Source: Flavobacterium haoranii
Lineage (GTDB): Bacteria > Bacteroidota > Bacteroidia > Flavobacteriales > Flavobacteriaceae
Assembly: GCF_009363055.1 (NCBI RefSeq)
Contig: NZ_CP045292.1
Coordinates: forward strand, 372,001-436,000
Reading direction: 5' to 3'
DNA length: 64,000 nt
In this document: one piece after another, positions 45,285-54,540 of the stretch
Numbering within the stretch: position 1 is the stretch's first letter
Layout: every line of letters begins with the position of its first letter
Program-made: the position numbers and the translations under genes
Notes under the pieces: generated by a model
The model's input: the letters and a program-made list of their open reading frames with translations, nothing else
Database searches by the model: none
Told to the model about the DNA's origin: nothing

Positions 45285-46358
45285 ATGTTAGATAGATTAC
45301 AATATGTAAAACAACGTTTTGATGAGGTTTCGGATTTAATTATCCAGCCAGATGTTATTGCAGACCAGAAACGTTATGTACAGTTGAATAAAGAATATAA
45401 AGATTTAAAAGCTTTAGTGGATAAAAGAGCTGAGTACTTAAATCTTACTGGAAATATAGAAGAAGCTAAAGAAATTATTGCTGATGGTTCTGATGCTGAG
45501 ATGGTAGAAATGGCCAAAATGCAGTTAGATGAAGCTCAAGAGCGTTTACCACAATTAGAAGAGGAAATTAAATTCATGTTAATTCCAAAAGATCCAGAGG
45601 ATGCTAAAAACGTAATGGTAGAAATTCGTGCAGGAACAGGAGGTGATGAGGCTTCAATTTTTGCTGGTGATTTATTTAAAATGTACACGCGTTATTGCGA
45701 AGCAAAAGGATGGAGAACTTCGGTAGTAGATTTAAACGAAGGAACAGCTGGTGGTTATAAAGAAATTATTTTTGAAGTTACAGGTGAAGATGTATACGGA
45801 ACTTTAAAATATGAAGCAGGAGTTCACCGTGTGCAACGTGTTCCACAAACCGAAACACAAGGTCGTGTTCATACTTCGGCTGCTACGGTTATGGTATTAC
45901 CAGAAGCAGAAGAGTTTGATGTACAAATTGATATGAATGATGTGCGTATCGATTTATTCTGTTCGTCAGGTCCTGGTGGACAATCGGTAAATACTACAAA
46001 ATCGGCGGTACGTATGACTCACATTCCTACAGGCTTAGTAGCGCAATGTCAGGATGAGAAATCGCAACATAAAAATAAAGATAAAGCATTATCAGTTTTA
46101 CGTTCTCGTTTGTATGAAATGGAATTGGCTAAAAAACAAGAGGAAGATGCTAAAAAACGTAATTCTCAAGTTAGTTCTGGTGACCGTTCTGCAAAAATTA
46201 GAACCTACAATTATCCACAAGGTCGTGTAACTGATCACCGAATTGGGATGGATATTTTTGATATGGATGGTGTGATGAATGGTAAAATTCAAAAATTTAT
46301 TGATGAGCTACAATTAGTAGCGAATACAGAGAAATTAAAAGAATCTGAAGTATATTAA
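45285..46358 (+). CDS. prfA: Peptide chain release factor 1
   Basis: 357 residues. The GGQ motif is in [16 protein letters not shown] (near residue 227-240) and triggers peptidyl-tRNA hydrolysis. The stop-codon recognition region of RF1 precedes it (around [20 protein letters not shown]). It ends translation at UAA and UAG. A TAAATTTG box lies at 45255-45262. The gene stands alone and is followed by a terminator. Confidence 0.97.
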   Translation: MLDRLQYVKQRFDEVSDLIIQPDVIADQKRYVQLNKEYKDLKALVDKRAEYLNLTGNIEEAKEIIADGSDAEMVEMAKMQLDEAQERLPQLEEEIKFMLIPKDPEDAKNVMVEIRAGTGGDEASIFAGDLFKMYTRYCEAKGWRTSVVDLNEGTAGGYKEIIFEVTGEDVYGTLKYEAGVHRVQRVPQTETQGRVHTSAATVMVLPEAEEFDVQIDMNDVRIDLFCSSGPGGQSVNTTKSAVRMTHIPTGLVAQCQDEKSQHKNKDKALSVLRSRLYEMELAKKQEEDAKKRNSQVSSGDRSAKIRTYNYPQGRVTDHRIGMDIFDMDGVMNGKIQKFIDELQLVANTEKLKESEVY

Positions 46359-46360
46359 TA

Positions 46361-46390
46361 AAAAAGTCTCGCATTTAGCGGGACTTTTTT
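46361..46390. terminator. Terminator between prfA and the OmpA-family gene
   Basis: AAGTCTCGC / GCGGGACTT stem with A and T tracts on both sides. Confidence 0.88.
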
Positions 46391-46393
46391 ATT

Positions 46394-47119
46394 TTAGTTC
46401 GATTGCTTTTCGGCATCTTCTATCATTTTGTTATTTGCCATAATTGCAAATTCCACTCTACGATTGTTGGCCCGACCGCTTACAGTTTCATTGGAATCTA
46501 TAGGTTCAGTTTCTCCCATTCCTACAATATCAAATCTTGAACTACTTAATCCTTTTGAAGCAAGATAGACTTTAACAGATTCGGCTCTTGCAACCGATAG
46601 ATTCATGTTATAACCTTCGTCACCCGAACTATCGGTATGTCCGTAAATAGTAATATTTGTATCAGGATAGTTTTTAAATACACTTACTAGTTTGTCTAAA
46701 TTGGCTTTAGCAGTTGATGTTAAAGACGATTTATTTAGATCGAAGTTTACAGAGTTTTCATTAAGTGTTAGCTTAATTCCTTCTCCTACACGTTCAACTT
46801 GTGCACTTGGTAATTGTTGTTCAATTTCACGAGCTTGTTTGTCCATTTGGCGACCAATAAGTCCACCTGTAACTCCACCAATAATTCCTCCTAAGATGGC
46901 ACCTTCTGCACCACGACCGCCTTTTCCAACGTTATTTCCTAAAACACCTCCAAGAACTGCTCCAGAAGTAGCTCCAATTACAGCTCCTCTTTGCGTATTG
47001 TTAGAATTTTTAATGGCTTTACATTGTACTAGAAATAAACTACTTATTGTAAGAATCGCTAAGTTTCTGCCAATAGTTTTAAAGTTTATTTTGTTGTATA
47101 TATTTTGTGTTGATTTCAT
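46394..47119 (-). CDS. OmpA-family lipoprotein with glycine-zipper region
   Basis: 241 residues. A lipoprotein signal ends in LFLVQC (Cys33). A glycine-zipper segment follows (residues ~45-90, GAVIGATSGAVLGGVLGNNV), then an OmpA C-terminal domain (about 125-235) with the peptidoglycan contacts in NLSVARAESVKVYL and GRANNRRVEF. It would link the outer membrane to peptidoglycan. The gene follows the lipocalin-like gene by 2 bases. Confidence 0.9.
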   Translation of the reverse strand: MKSTQNIYNKINFKTIGRNLAILTISSLFLVQCKAIKNSNNTQRGAVIGATSGAVLGGVLGNNVGKGGRGAEGAILGGIIGGVTGGLIGRQMDKQAREIEQQLPSAQVERVGEGIKLTLNENSVNFDLNKSSLTSTAKANLDKLVSVFKNYPDTNITIYGHTDSSGDEGYNMNLSVARAESVKVYLASKGLSSSRFDIVGMGETEPIDSNETVSGRANNRRVEFAIMANNKMIEDAEKQSN

Positions 47120-47121
47120 AA

Positions 47122-47586
47122 TTACAATCTTTCAAAAGTTAAACTGAATTCTACAGTATTACTAGCCACTGAAACTTTATCTCGAAGAATAAATTTATCT
47201 GAATTAACAGGAATATAATCGAGAACATAACCAGTATCTGTTTTTCTACTTGATTCTGAACCTAAAATTTTCAAAACCATTTGGCCATCGTTATTGATAT
47301 ACCAAGTAATATCTCTGTTTTGAGAACAGTTGTTTGGAAAAGTAATACTTCCTTTGTTGTTGTTCGAAATAAAATTCCAAGTACTATTTTTAAAACAGTT
47401 GCTACTCGCAATATCTAATAAATTGATTTGAATGTAATTTGAATTTGGATACTCAACATTGGTGACCATCCAAGTTCCTTTTACATTTCTTTGTGCTTCA
47501 TAATTAACATAATTGTCAACAGCTGAGGTCGATTTACAATTCATAATCATAATGGTAAACACAAAGAGTAAAGCTAATTTTTTCAT
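47122..47586 (-). CDS. Lipocalin-like lipoprotein
   Basis: 154 residues. A lipoprotein signal (MKKLALLFVFTIMIMNC) with acylated Cys17. The mature chain has the lipocalin-family opening VKGTWMVTNVEYPN and a run of beta strands (NSTWNFISNNNKGSITFPNN, RDITWYINNDGQMVLKIL). It probably sits in the outer membrane and binds a small hydrophobic molecule. It is paired with the OmpA-family gene. Confidence 0.8.
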   Translation of the reverse strand: MKKLALLFVFTIMIMNCKSTSAVDNYVNYEAQRNVKGTWMVTNVEYPNSNYIQINLLDIASSNCFKNSTWNFISNNNKGSITFPNNCSQNRDITWYINNDGQMVLKILGSESSRKTDTGYVLDYIPVNSDKFILRDKVSVASNTVEFSLTFERL

Positions 47587-47608
47587 TTTTTTTCATTTTT
47601 AGATTAAT

Positions 47609-47633
47609 AAAAAGGGCCCAAATTTTGAGCCCT
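47609..47633 (-). terminator. Terminator of the seven-gene envelope operon
   Basis: On the minus strand AGGGC..GCCCT with an 11-base interior, followed by TTTT. It separates the operon from the lipocalin/OmpA pair. Confidence 0.7.
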
Positions 47634-47641
47634 AAGAAATA

Positions 47642-48292
47642 CTACTCTTTAGCTTCACTATTTTCTTCAGCTTTAGCGCCAACTCTGTTAACATTGTACA
47701 TTGGTGCAAACTTTATTTTTAGAGCAGCAATTTTTAAATTATCTGAAGTTGATAAACCTTCTTTTTCAACTGTATTTTTACGTGTATCTAAGGCTTCATA
47801 TAACAGCTTAATTTCATCCCAATCTTCACGAGAATAGCTGTCTTTGTTGTTTTGAACTGTTTCTACAAAACTTTCGTAAACATTTAAAATGTTGTCTTTA
47901 TTAACCCAAGCAAACGTTAAATCTTCACCAACTAAATTGTCTTTAAATAAAGATTTTCTTAGTTGCTCTTTGTGCATTTGTGCCTGAGATTTTTCAACTT
48001 CCATTTTATAAGTTTCAAATTTTATTGTAGCATCATCAATTTCTTGTTGTGCAGCAGTTTTATTTTCAACAACAGTTACAGCACTTTCTGCTTGTATTTT
48101 TTTATTTTCTTGTTCTGTTTGAATAGCAGCCCATTCTTTTGCCGATTCTTCTTTGTTTAATGCATTTATTGAATCTACATAGGTTGTGTATTCACCAATT
48201 AATTTTTGAGCTTCTTTTTCTTTTTTGTTATCACATGCTACAAATGCTGTAATAAGTGCTAAAAGTCCTAATGTTAATTTTAAATTTTTCAT
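47642..48292 (-). CDS. Lipoprotein of unknown function, coiled-coil
   Basis: 216 residues. A lipoprotein signal ends in ITAFVAC (Cys20). The mature chain is strongly helical and charged (EKEAQKLIGEYTTYVDSINA, QAQMHKEQLRKSLF), with likely coiled coils. No named domain is certain. It is the last gene of the envelope operon and starts with the same pre-start sequence (ATTGCTATG) as the porin gene. Confidence 0.65.
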   Translation of the reverse strand: MKNLKLTLGLLALITAFVACDNKKEKEAQKLIGEYTTYVDSINALNKEESAKEWAAIQTEQENKKIQAESAVTVVENKTAAQQEIDDATIKFETYKMEVEKSQAQMHKEQLRKSLFKDNLVGEDLTFAWVNKDNILNVYESFVETVQNNKDSYSREDWDEIKLLYEALDTRKNTVEKEGLSTSDNLKIAALKIKFAPMYNVNRVGAKAEENSEAKE

Positions 48293-48311
48293 AGCAATTT
48301 ATTTTTGATTT

Positions 48312-48641
48312 TTAATTTTTTAAAAAGTTTTCTATCAAACTTGATGATGCTTTTTGCAATGCATTTGCCGATAGAATTCTAATAAATGAATTCGATTTTT
48401 TTAAAATGGTTTTCTTCAGTAAATAACTACCTATTGAACTCAATCCTACTTTAAAAAGATTTGATTTTAGAATTTTCTTACTGATAAGATTGTTTTCTAA
48501 AAAATCAGTAATTAAGTGGATTGGTTTTAGGCTTTCATAAGTAATTTCGATCTCATTTTTAAGTTCTAGCAAATCATTTTTCTGTTTTGCTTCGAGCTCC
48601 ATGATTCTATTTTCTAGTATTTCAATATTACTTTTTTTCAT
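48312..48641 (-). CDS. Small helical protein of unknown function
   Basis: 109 residues. An N-terminal coiled coil (ILENRIMELEAKQKNDLLEL) is followed by amphipathic helices (KVGLSSIGSYLLKKTILKKS). No obvious signal peptide. It overlaps the preceding holin-like gene by 14 bases, so the two are probably translated together and may interact at the membrane. Confidence 0.6.
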   Translation of the reverse strand: MKKSNIEILENRIMELEAKQKNDLLELKNEIEITYESLKPIHLITDFLENNLISKKILKSNLFKVGLSSIGSYLLKKTILKKSNSFIRILSANALQKASSSLIENFLKN

Positions 48642-48993
48642 TTGATTTGTTGTTTGTAACTAAAACTTTAAGTAGGATTGTTTCTAGAATATTTTTTGAA
48701 ATTTTATCTCTAAAAATTAAAACTAAACACGAAATGACAAGATAAAATACCGCAACTACTAGAAAGCCTAAAAAGTAACTTCCAATCCATTTTCCTAAGA
48801 CTAATGCAAGTGCAATGTTAAAGAAAGAAACAAAAAACAATAGTGCAATAATTAAAATGGTATAAACTAATACTGTTGCAGCTAGTGAACTAGATTTACC
48901 TATAAATTTAAGTTTGTATAATTCAATAGATGTTTTGGTGTAGTTTTCTACTTTTTCAAATAAAGATTCGATTATTATTTTTTGCTCTTCCAT
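48628..48993 (-). CDS. Phage-holin-family-like membrane protein (DUF1469-like)
   Basis: 121 residues. An N-terminal helical segment (EEQKIIIESLFEKVENYTKT) precedes two membrane helices (near 37-62 and 74-95). Such proteins are often named phage holin family or DUF1469, but they are common housekeeping and stress proteins in Bacteroidota. No phage genes surround it, so I do not read it as a phage holin. Confidence 0.75.
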   Translation of the reverse strand: MEEQKIIIESLFEKVENYTKTSIELYKLKFIGKSSSLAATVLVYTILIIALLFFVSFFNIALALVLGKWIGSYFLGFLVVAVFYLVISCLVLIFRDKISKNILETILLKVLVTNNKSNEKK

Positions 48994-48997
48994 TTTT

Positions 48998-49234
48998 CTA
49001 TTTTTTAATTACATCTGCAACTTCTGTTGCTTTGTCTGATACTTGTTGGTATTTGTTTTCCATTTGTTCTAAAAACTCATCAAATTCATTTTGTAAATTA
49101 GTTTTGATATCTGTTGCTTTAGTTTTTAGTTTTTTTCTAGTTTTTGAACCTTTATCTGGAGCTAATAAAATTCCTGCAATGGCACCTACGGCAACGCCGC
49201 CTAAAATTCCTAATAATACGTTACTATTTTTCAT
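48998..49234 (-). CDS. YtxH-domain protein
   Basis: 78 residues from the ATG at 49234. The N-terminus KNSNVLLGILGGVAVGAIAG forms a glycine-rich membrane helix followed by ILLAPDKGSKTRKKL, the YtxH hallmark, and a long charged helix. YtxH proteins are general-stress proteins at the membrane. It lies 4 bases before the holin-like gene. Confidence 0.88.
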   Translation of the reverse strand: MKNSNVLLGILGGVAVGAIAGILLAPDKGSKTRKKLKTKATDIKTNLQNEFDEFLEQMENKYQQVSDKATEVADVIKK

Positions 49235-49247
49235 AATTTTTGTTTTT

Positions 49248-49403
49248 TTAAAGTTTTCTTGTTCCGTTAATAATTCTAAGTAAAATTGCAATAATTGCAA
49301 TTACTAAAAGTAGGTGGATTAAGTTTCCAAATGTTCCTACATATACTCCTAATGCCCATAGTATTACTAATACTACGGCTATCAAATACAATAAATTTCC
49401 CAT
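49248..49403 (-). CDS. Lmo0937-family small membrane protein (51 residues)
   Basis: A 51-codon frame starting MGNLLYLIAVVLVILWALGV, with two hydrophobic helices and a short basic tail (RIINGTRKL). The pattern matches the Lmo0937 family of small stress-linked membrane proteins. It sits between the porin and ytxH genes with short spacers (22 and 13 bases), which supports that it is real. Confidence 0.85.
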   Translation of the reverse strand: MGNLLYLIAVVLVILWALGVYVGTFGNLIHLLLVIAIIAILLRIINGTRKL

Positions 49404-49425
49404 AGCATTTTTGTTTTTATTGTTA

Positions 49426-50043
49426 TTAAAATTTAAGAGCTACATACAAGTTAAAAGCACTGTTTTTAGCCCCGTTTGCGTTATTATCTTTATCAATTTC
49501 GCTTAGACCGTAATTATATCTTGCACCGATACCAAAATTGTTAAAGTCGAATCCAAGTCCAGCAGATAGACCAAAATCTAGTTTGTTGAAATCATCGGTA
49601 TCATATTCAAAACTTTCAACACGATCTCCATTTTCATCCACTACGTCGGTTTTTGCGTTTAATAGATAAGCTACATAAGGACCAGCGTGTAAGTTGAAAT
49701 TAGGAACCAAATTAAGTTTTAACAGTACTGGCATTTCTAAATAGCTTAGTTTAAATTTTGATTTGTATGTTTCTGTTAGAATGGTGTTTTGCACTTCAGA
49801 ACCTTTTCTAGAATAGTTTAATTCGGGTACAATGGCAACACCTTGAGTAATGGGTAGTTCGACAAAAACACCAGCATTAAAACTTGTTAGCATGTTAGTG
49901 TCGTCAACATCGTCTACATAAAGATTTGTAAAGTTTACACCACCTTTAAGTCCGAAGCGTGCACCTGTTGAAGATGATTCCTGTGCATTTGATAGGCTTA
50001 TAAATCCTATAAGGCATAACGTTGTCAAAATTTTCTTTTTCAT
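49426..50043 (-). CDS. Outer-membrane beta-barrel protein (PorT/porin-family)
   Basis: 205 residues with a signal peptide (KKILTTLCLIGFISLSNAQ). The mature part begins with GARFGLKGGVNFTNLY, the standard opening of the outer-membrane beta-barrel domain in Bacteroidota, and ends in LYVALKF with a terminal Phe. About eight strands are likely. Function is unknown, probably structural or sensing. Confidence 0.85.
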   Translation of the reverse strand: MKKKILTTLCLIGFISLSNAQESSSTGARFGLKGGVNFTNLYVDDVDDTNMLTSFNAGVFVELPITQGVAIVPELNYSRKGSEVQNTILTETYKSKFKLSYLEMPVLLKLNLVPNFNLHAGPYVAYLLNAKTDVVDENGDRVESFEYDTDDFNKLDFGLSAGLGFDFNNFGIGARYNYGLSEIDKDNNANGAKNSAFNLYVALKF

Positions 50044-50072
50044 AGCAATTGTTTTTAATATTAATTAGTTAT

Positions 50073-50609
50073 TTATTTTAAAAATTCGTTTATATCAGTG
50101 AGTTTTTCTTTTAAATCTTGTATTGATTCGTAAGCCAAGCTTTCAATCTCTTTACTTTTTGTGTTTTCCTGAATCAGTTCAAATTCAGTTATTTCTTCTT
50201 GAAGTAATTTTTCTAATTCTACTAAATAAACATAACCTCTATTATTATTTAAAGTATCTATTTGCTGATTGTAATCGTAAACGGTATCTGGAATGATGAT
50301 TAAATTTTCTCTAGCAATTTTTTTTAATTTTTTATTCATTTCTAAATGATCCGTTTCAATATCTTTTATAATAGATTTTGTAGGTAATTCAAGTTCATTT
50401 GTTTTTGCTAATTTGGCAACATTAACAACTTTAAGATTTAGGTTGGTAACATCAGTCAAAAATTGTGTATTCACTTTATTGTTGATATCTTCACTAATTA
50501 CTTCTAGAAAGGGGTTTTCTGTTTTACTGTCTTTTTTGCAAGCATTAAAAAACATAACAATTCCTATAGAAAAGATTAGAGCTATAGATATGTGTTTGAA
50601 TGTTTTCAT
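50073..50609 (-). CDS. DUF4142-like lipoprotein
   Basis: 178 residues. Lipoprotein signal with Cys24 (IVMFFNAC). The mature part is helical. The segment LNLKVVNVAKLAKTNELELP followed by DIETDHLEMNKKLKKIA resembles DUF4142, a ferritin-like periplasmic fold, but no clear metal-ligand set is visible. It is the first gene of the envelope operon and lies 160 bases after the histidine kinase gene, with a terminator between. Confidence 0.65.
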   Translation of the reverse strand: MKTFKHISIALIFSIGIVMFFNACKKDSKTENPFLEVISEDINNKVNTQFLTDVTNLNLKVVNVAKLAKTNELELPTKSIIKDIETDHLEMNKKLKKIARENLIIIPDTVYDYNQQIDTLNNNRGYVYLVELEKLLQEEITEFELIQENTKSKEIESLAYESIQDLKEKLTDINEFLK

Positions 50610-50711
50610 TTGTTATTAAACTTATTAATTGATTACATTACAAATTTCAGAATTGCAAGAGCTTATCTTGTTATAAAATTTTAATGCATTCTTATAAAAT
50701 TTCCATTGGCA

Positions 50712-50743
50712 ATAAAAAAGCACCTGATTTCTCAAGTGCTTTA
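50712..50743 (-). terminator. Terminator of the AraC/response regulator/kinase operon
   Basis: On the minus strand AAAGCACTTGAG and CAGGTGCTTT pair around a short loop and are followed by TTTT. Confidence 0.75.
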
Positions 50744-50768
50744 AGCTTTTTTGTATAAATAAAGAATA

Positions 50769-52535
50769 TTATTTTGGGAAGTAAATACTGAAACTTGCGC
50801 CTTCATTTGGTTCTCCTTTAGCGAAGATAAAACCATTATGATTGTCTACAATTTTTTTACAAATGGCGAGTCCAACACCAGTTCCTGGATAATCTGTTTT
50901 TCCGTGTAAGCGTTGAAATAAATTGAAAATCTTTTCGGCATGTTCTTGTTCAAAACCTATTCCGTTATCTGTAAATGTTATTTTGTAATAAGGCTTACTT
51001 TCTTTACTGTTTAAATTGGCATCGTCTTTAGCATTAATTTCTTCACTAGAAACTGAAATAATAGGCGCTACATCTTCTTTTGCATATTTTAAACTATTAC
51101 TAATGATGTTGATAAAAAGTTGGGTTAATTGAAACTCTACACCATTAATTGTAGGTAAAAAGTCATAGTTTACAGTAGCATTTTTATCGTTTATTAATTC
51201 CGAAAGTTCTACAATCGAGTTTTCTATGGTTGTGTTTAAATCGACAGTTTCAAAATTATTTTTTGTTCTATTTGTTCTAGAATATTGTAATAAATCGTCG
51301 ATTAAAATTCGCATTCTCGAAGCTGCATTTTTAATTCTTTCAAAATAAATTTTAGCATTATCCGATAAGTTTTCTTGCTCTTTTTCTTCGATTCGAGATA
51401 TAAAAGTTTGAATTTTTCGAAGAGGTTCTTGTAAATCGTGACTCGCAACATGATTAAACTCCGTTAATTCTTTAACCGTTTTTTCCAATTCAAAATTACG
51501 TTGTTCTATAATTTGAGTAGTTTCATATTCTTCAGTAATATCTCTAGTAGCACCTAATAATGTTTTGGTTCCATCATGATTTTTAATCATTCTACTTTTT
51601 GTTCTTAAATAACGAACATCGTGTGTTTCATTTTTAAAAATTCGGAAAGGAAAAGGAGGATTTTGTAACGATTTTTTACTTTTCTCGAAATTATTTAGTG
51701 TAGCTTCTCTGTCTTCAGGATGTATTAAAGCGATAAAATTATCTACAGAAACTCCTTTTTCATTTGGTTCGTAGCCAAATAAACGGTAATAATTTTCGGA
51801 AAAATAGAATTCTTCAGTATCAATGTTATACCGCCAACTTCCATATTTTCCCAGTATTTCTGCTTGTTTGCTAGATTCATCATAAATACGTAATTGAGCA
51901 TTTGTAGCTAAAAGTCTCGAATAGTTTTTGGAAATTCTAAAATAACCTAAAACAATTATTAATATCGAAATTAAGAACGATGAGAAAAGTATTAAAGGAG
52001 AATTAGAACTGTTTAATTCATATATTTTACCTGTTTTTTGAAGCAAACTTTTTTCATAACGAATCATTTCATTTACTTCAGTTCGCAACGAATCCATAAT
52101 TGCGTTTCCATGCTTAAGATTGTCGCGAAACTCTCTTCCGGTTGAAAATTGTTTTTTAAAATAAACAAAACGACGATCTACCAAGTTGAAAATATTACCT
52201 AAATGCTCTTGTTGTTTTTTATTATTACGAGTAGCAATTTTTAATTTGTTAAAAGATTGGTTAACTCTTGTTCGAGCATTAAGATAAGGTTCTAAAAATG
52301 TAGAATCGTTAGTTAAAGTAAATCCACGATCACCAGTTTCGGCATCTTTTATATAAGAAATTAGTTTTTCTAGTTCTATAGAAATTTCATAGCGCTTTTG
52401 TATGGCGGCACTCATGTTTTCAAGTTCTTGGTAATGTCTGTAAGTAACAGAAGCTAGAACTATAAGAATAAATAATGCTACATAAAAAATATTACGAACA
52501 AACCTTAAAGAATTAAAATAACTAGAATCAAACAT
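50769..52535 (-). CDS. Sensor histidine kinase with CHASE3 and PAS domains
   Basis: 588 residues. Two membrane helices (near residues 12-30 and 182-202) frame a CHASE3 sensor domain (IKDAETGDRGFTLTNDSTFL). A PAS/PAC region follows (about 225-345, with a typical RDITEEYETTQ end), then HisKA with the phosphorylated His in ASHDLQEPLRKI, and HATPase_c with ITFTDNGIGF and GTGVGLAICKKI. It phosphorylates itself in response to an unknown signal. Its start overlaps the response-regulator stop by one base. Confidence 0.93.
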   Translation of the reverse strand: MFDSSYFNSLRFVRNIFYVALFILIVLASVTYRHYQELENMSAAIQKRYEISIELEKLISYIKDAETGDRGFTLTNDSTFLEPYLNARTRVNQSFNKLKIATRNNKKQQEHLGNIFNLVDRRFVYFKKQFSTGREFRDNLKHGNAIMDSLRTEVNEMIRYEKSLLQKTGKIYELNSSNSPLILFSSFLISILIIVLGYFRISKNYSRLLATNAQLRIYDESSKQAEILGKYGSWRYNIDTEEFYFSENYYRLFGYEPNEKGVSVDNFIALIHPEDREATLNNFEKSKKSLQNPPFPFRIFKNETHDVRYLRTKSRMIKNHDGTKTLLGATRDITEEYETTQIIEQRNFELEKTVKELTEFNHVASHDLQEPLRKIQTFISRIEEKEQENLSDNAKIYFERIKNAASRMRILIDDLLQYSRTNRTKNNFETVDLNTTIENSIVELSELINDKNATVNYDFLPTINGVEFQLTQLFINIISNSLKYAKEDVAPIISVSSEEINAKDDANLNSKESKPYYKITFTDNGIGFEQEHAEKIFNLFQRLHGKTDYPGTGVGLAICKKIVDNHNGFIFAKGEPNEGASFSIYFPK

Positions 52536-52981
52536 TATAAACGCAATAAGAAATTATCTTTATTTAAACCAGAAGTATAGTATTGCCAGTTTACCGTTAC
52601 AACATCATTTAAAACTTCTTTTAAAGTATTAAAATCTGATGGTTTTTTTATGTAAACATTAGCTCCTAAAACAAATGTGTTTTCCACATCTTCTTCAGAT
52701 GAAGAAGTAGAATATATAGCAATTGCAATATCTTTAAATCGGTCATTTTGTTTAATTTCAGCTAAACATTCCATTCCGTTTTTTATAGGCATATTTAAAT
52801 CTAAAAAGATAATATGTGGCAAAACACTTTCGGGATTGTTCAAATGATCCATTAATAATTGACCGTTGTTAAAAGTATTGACAACAGTGTTTATTTTTAA
52901 TTCATCAAAAGCATCTGTAAAAAGTAAACGATCGTCTTCATCGTCGTCTGCTAATGTAATTAGGGTGAAGTCTTTTAGCAT
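52535..52981 (-). CDS. Response regulator (receiver domain only)
   Basis: 148 residues. A CheY-like receiver domain with the acidic cluster D12-D13, phospho-acceptor D61 in IIFLDLNMPIKNG, a T/S near IYSTSS and the lysine in YIKKPSD. There is no output domain, so it must act on another protein, possibly the AraC factor encoded just upstream or the kinase itself. It lies 4 bases after the AraC gene. Confidence 0.93.
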   Translation of the reverse strand: MLKDFTLITLADDDEDDRLLFTDAFDELKINTVVNTFNNGQLLMDHLNNPESVLPHIIFLDLNMPIKNGMECLAEIKQNDRFKDIAIAIYSTSSSEEDVENTFVLGANVYIKKPSDFNTLKEVLNDVVTVNWQYYTSGLNKDNFLLRL

Positions 52982-52985
52982 AAAA

Positions 52986-53548
52986 CTAAACTATAGAGTT
53001 GTTAATTAATTCTCTTCTTTTTTTAATTATTCTTTGGAATGCAGAAGGTGTAATTCCAGTTGTGTTTTTAAATTGTGAACTTAAGTGCGCTACACTCGAA
53101 TAATTTAATCGAAATGCAATTTCTGTTAAGCTCATTTTTTCATTAGCAATTAATTGCTTTGCTACTTCAATTTTTTGTAAAATGATGAAGTTTTCAATAG
53201 AAGTGTATGTTACTTCTGAAAATAAATTAGATAAATAGCCGTAACTATGTCCAAGATTATCAGATAAGTAAGAAGAAAATTTTACATTTAAAGCTTCTTC
53301 TTTTGAACAACTTCTGTAATTAAATCTTTTATTCTTTGTACCAATATGTTTTTTTGATTTTCAATAACCTCAAAACCATATTCGTTTAAAGTTTTACAAA
53401 TTTCGGCATAGGTTTCTGAAGGAACATTTTCTAAAAATAGAACTTCCGTAGCATTAACTAAAGTATATTTAAGGTTGTAACTATCAAGCTTTTCGGCTAA
53501 TATTTTATTGGCTAAAAAGTTTTGGTCTACTTTTAAGAATAGCTTCAT
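52986..53548 (-). pseudogene. AraC-family transcription regulator, frameshifted
   Basis: From the ATG at 53548 a frame encodes an N-terminal domain (MKLFLKVDQNFLANKILAEK) and stops at 53288 after ~86 codons. In the next frame an AraC/XylS helix-turn-helix domain is intact (KMSLTEIAFRLNYSSVAHLS, then QFKNTTGITPSAFQRI) and ends at the TAG at 52986. Adding one A (T on the plus strand) at the run 53301-53304 joins both into a 187-residue protein. It heads a three-gene unit with the response regulator and the histidine kinase, so its loss would matter for that pathway. A sequencing error is plausible. Confidence 0.85.
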
Positions 53549-53684
53549 ATAGTGTTTGATTAGTTGTAAATTTACAAATATTAAAGCAAAGTTATTTACT
53601 AAAGAATTATTTGTTTTACAAAATTTCAATTAAATTTTATAGATAAACAATGCATTTGTAAATTTGCAAGCATAAAACAACAAC

Positions 53685-54516
53685 ATGACAACACAACAAC
53701 TTTACGAACAAATTCAGAAAAAGAAATCATTTCTATGCATTGGTTTAGATGTAGATTTAAATAAAATACCATCACATTTATTAGAACTTGAAGATCCAAT
53801 TTTTGAATTTAATAAAGCTATTATTGATGCCACACACGATTTATGTGTTTCTTACAAACCAAATACAGCTTTTTACGAAGTTTATGGAATAAAAGGATGG
53901 CAATCACTTCAAAAGACAATTAACTATATCAACGAAAAATATCCTGAAATTTTTACAATTGCCGATGCAAAACGTGGCGATATAGGAAATACTTCAACGA
54001 TGTATGCGAAAGCTTTTTTGAAGATTTACAATTTGATAGTGTTACCGTTGCTCCTTATATGGGTAAAGATTCTGTGGAACCTTTTTTAGCATTTGAAAAT
54101 AAACATACTATACTATTAGCTTTAACTTCTAATGAAGGTGCTTTCGATTTTCAAACCAAAAATGTTGATGGAAAAGAATTATACAAACAAGTTTTAGAAA
54201 CTTCAAAATCTTGGAAAAATTCTGAAAATCTAATGTATGTTGTAGGGGCAACAAAAGCAGAATATTTTACTGAAATTAGAAAAATTGTTCCAACTAGTTT
54301 TTGTTAGTTCCAGGTGTTGGTGCTCAGGGTGGAAGTTTAGCCGAAGTTTGTAAATATGGTTTAGCAGAAAATGTTGGATTATTAATCAATTCATCTCGCG
54401 GAATTATTTATGCATCAAATGGAACTGATTTTGAAGAAAAGGCTAGAGAAGAGGCGTTGAAATTACAAATGGAAATGGAAACCATTTTAGTTTCAAGTTC
54501 TAAGTTAAAGGTTTAA
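53685..54516 (+). pseudogene. pyrF: Orotidine 5'-phosphate decarboxylase, broken by two frameshifts
   Basis: Three successive frames together give one type 2 OMP decarboxylase of about 277 residues. The first (53685 onward) has [13 protein letters not shown] and the catalytic lysine segment '[13 protein letters not shown]'. The second starts near 54014 ([14 protein letters not shown]). The third starts near 54300 ([15 protein letters not shown], then [10 protein letters not shown]). Each junction lacks one T in a T run: 54014-54019 (six T, seven expected) and 54298-54302 (five T, six expected). The enzyme makes UMP from OMP, the last step of pyrimidine synthesis. All key motifs are kept. Confidence 0.92.
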
Positions 54517-54540
54517 TTTTAAACTAAAATAACCTGAAAC

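Noticed and set aside
48628..48993. 'Phage holin' as a sign of a prophage
   Set aside because: No other phage gene is near; the gene sits in a stress-type envelope operon and the family is chromosomal in Bacteroidota.
54011..54305. Programmed frameshifting in pyrF
   Set aside because: Two shifts at plain T runs, no slippery-site/structure arrangement, and the gene is not known for recoding.
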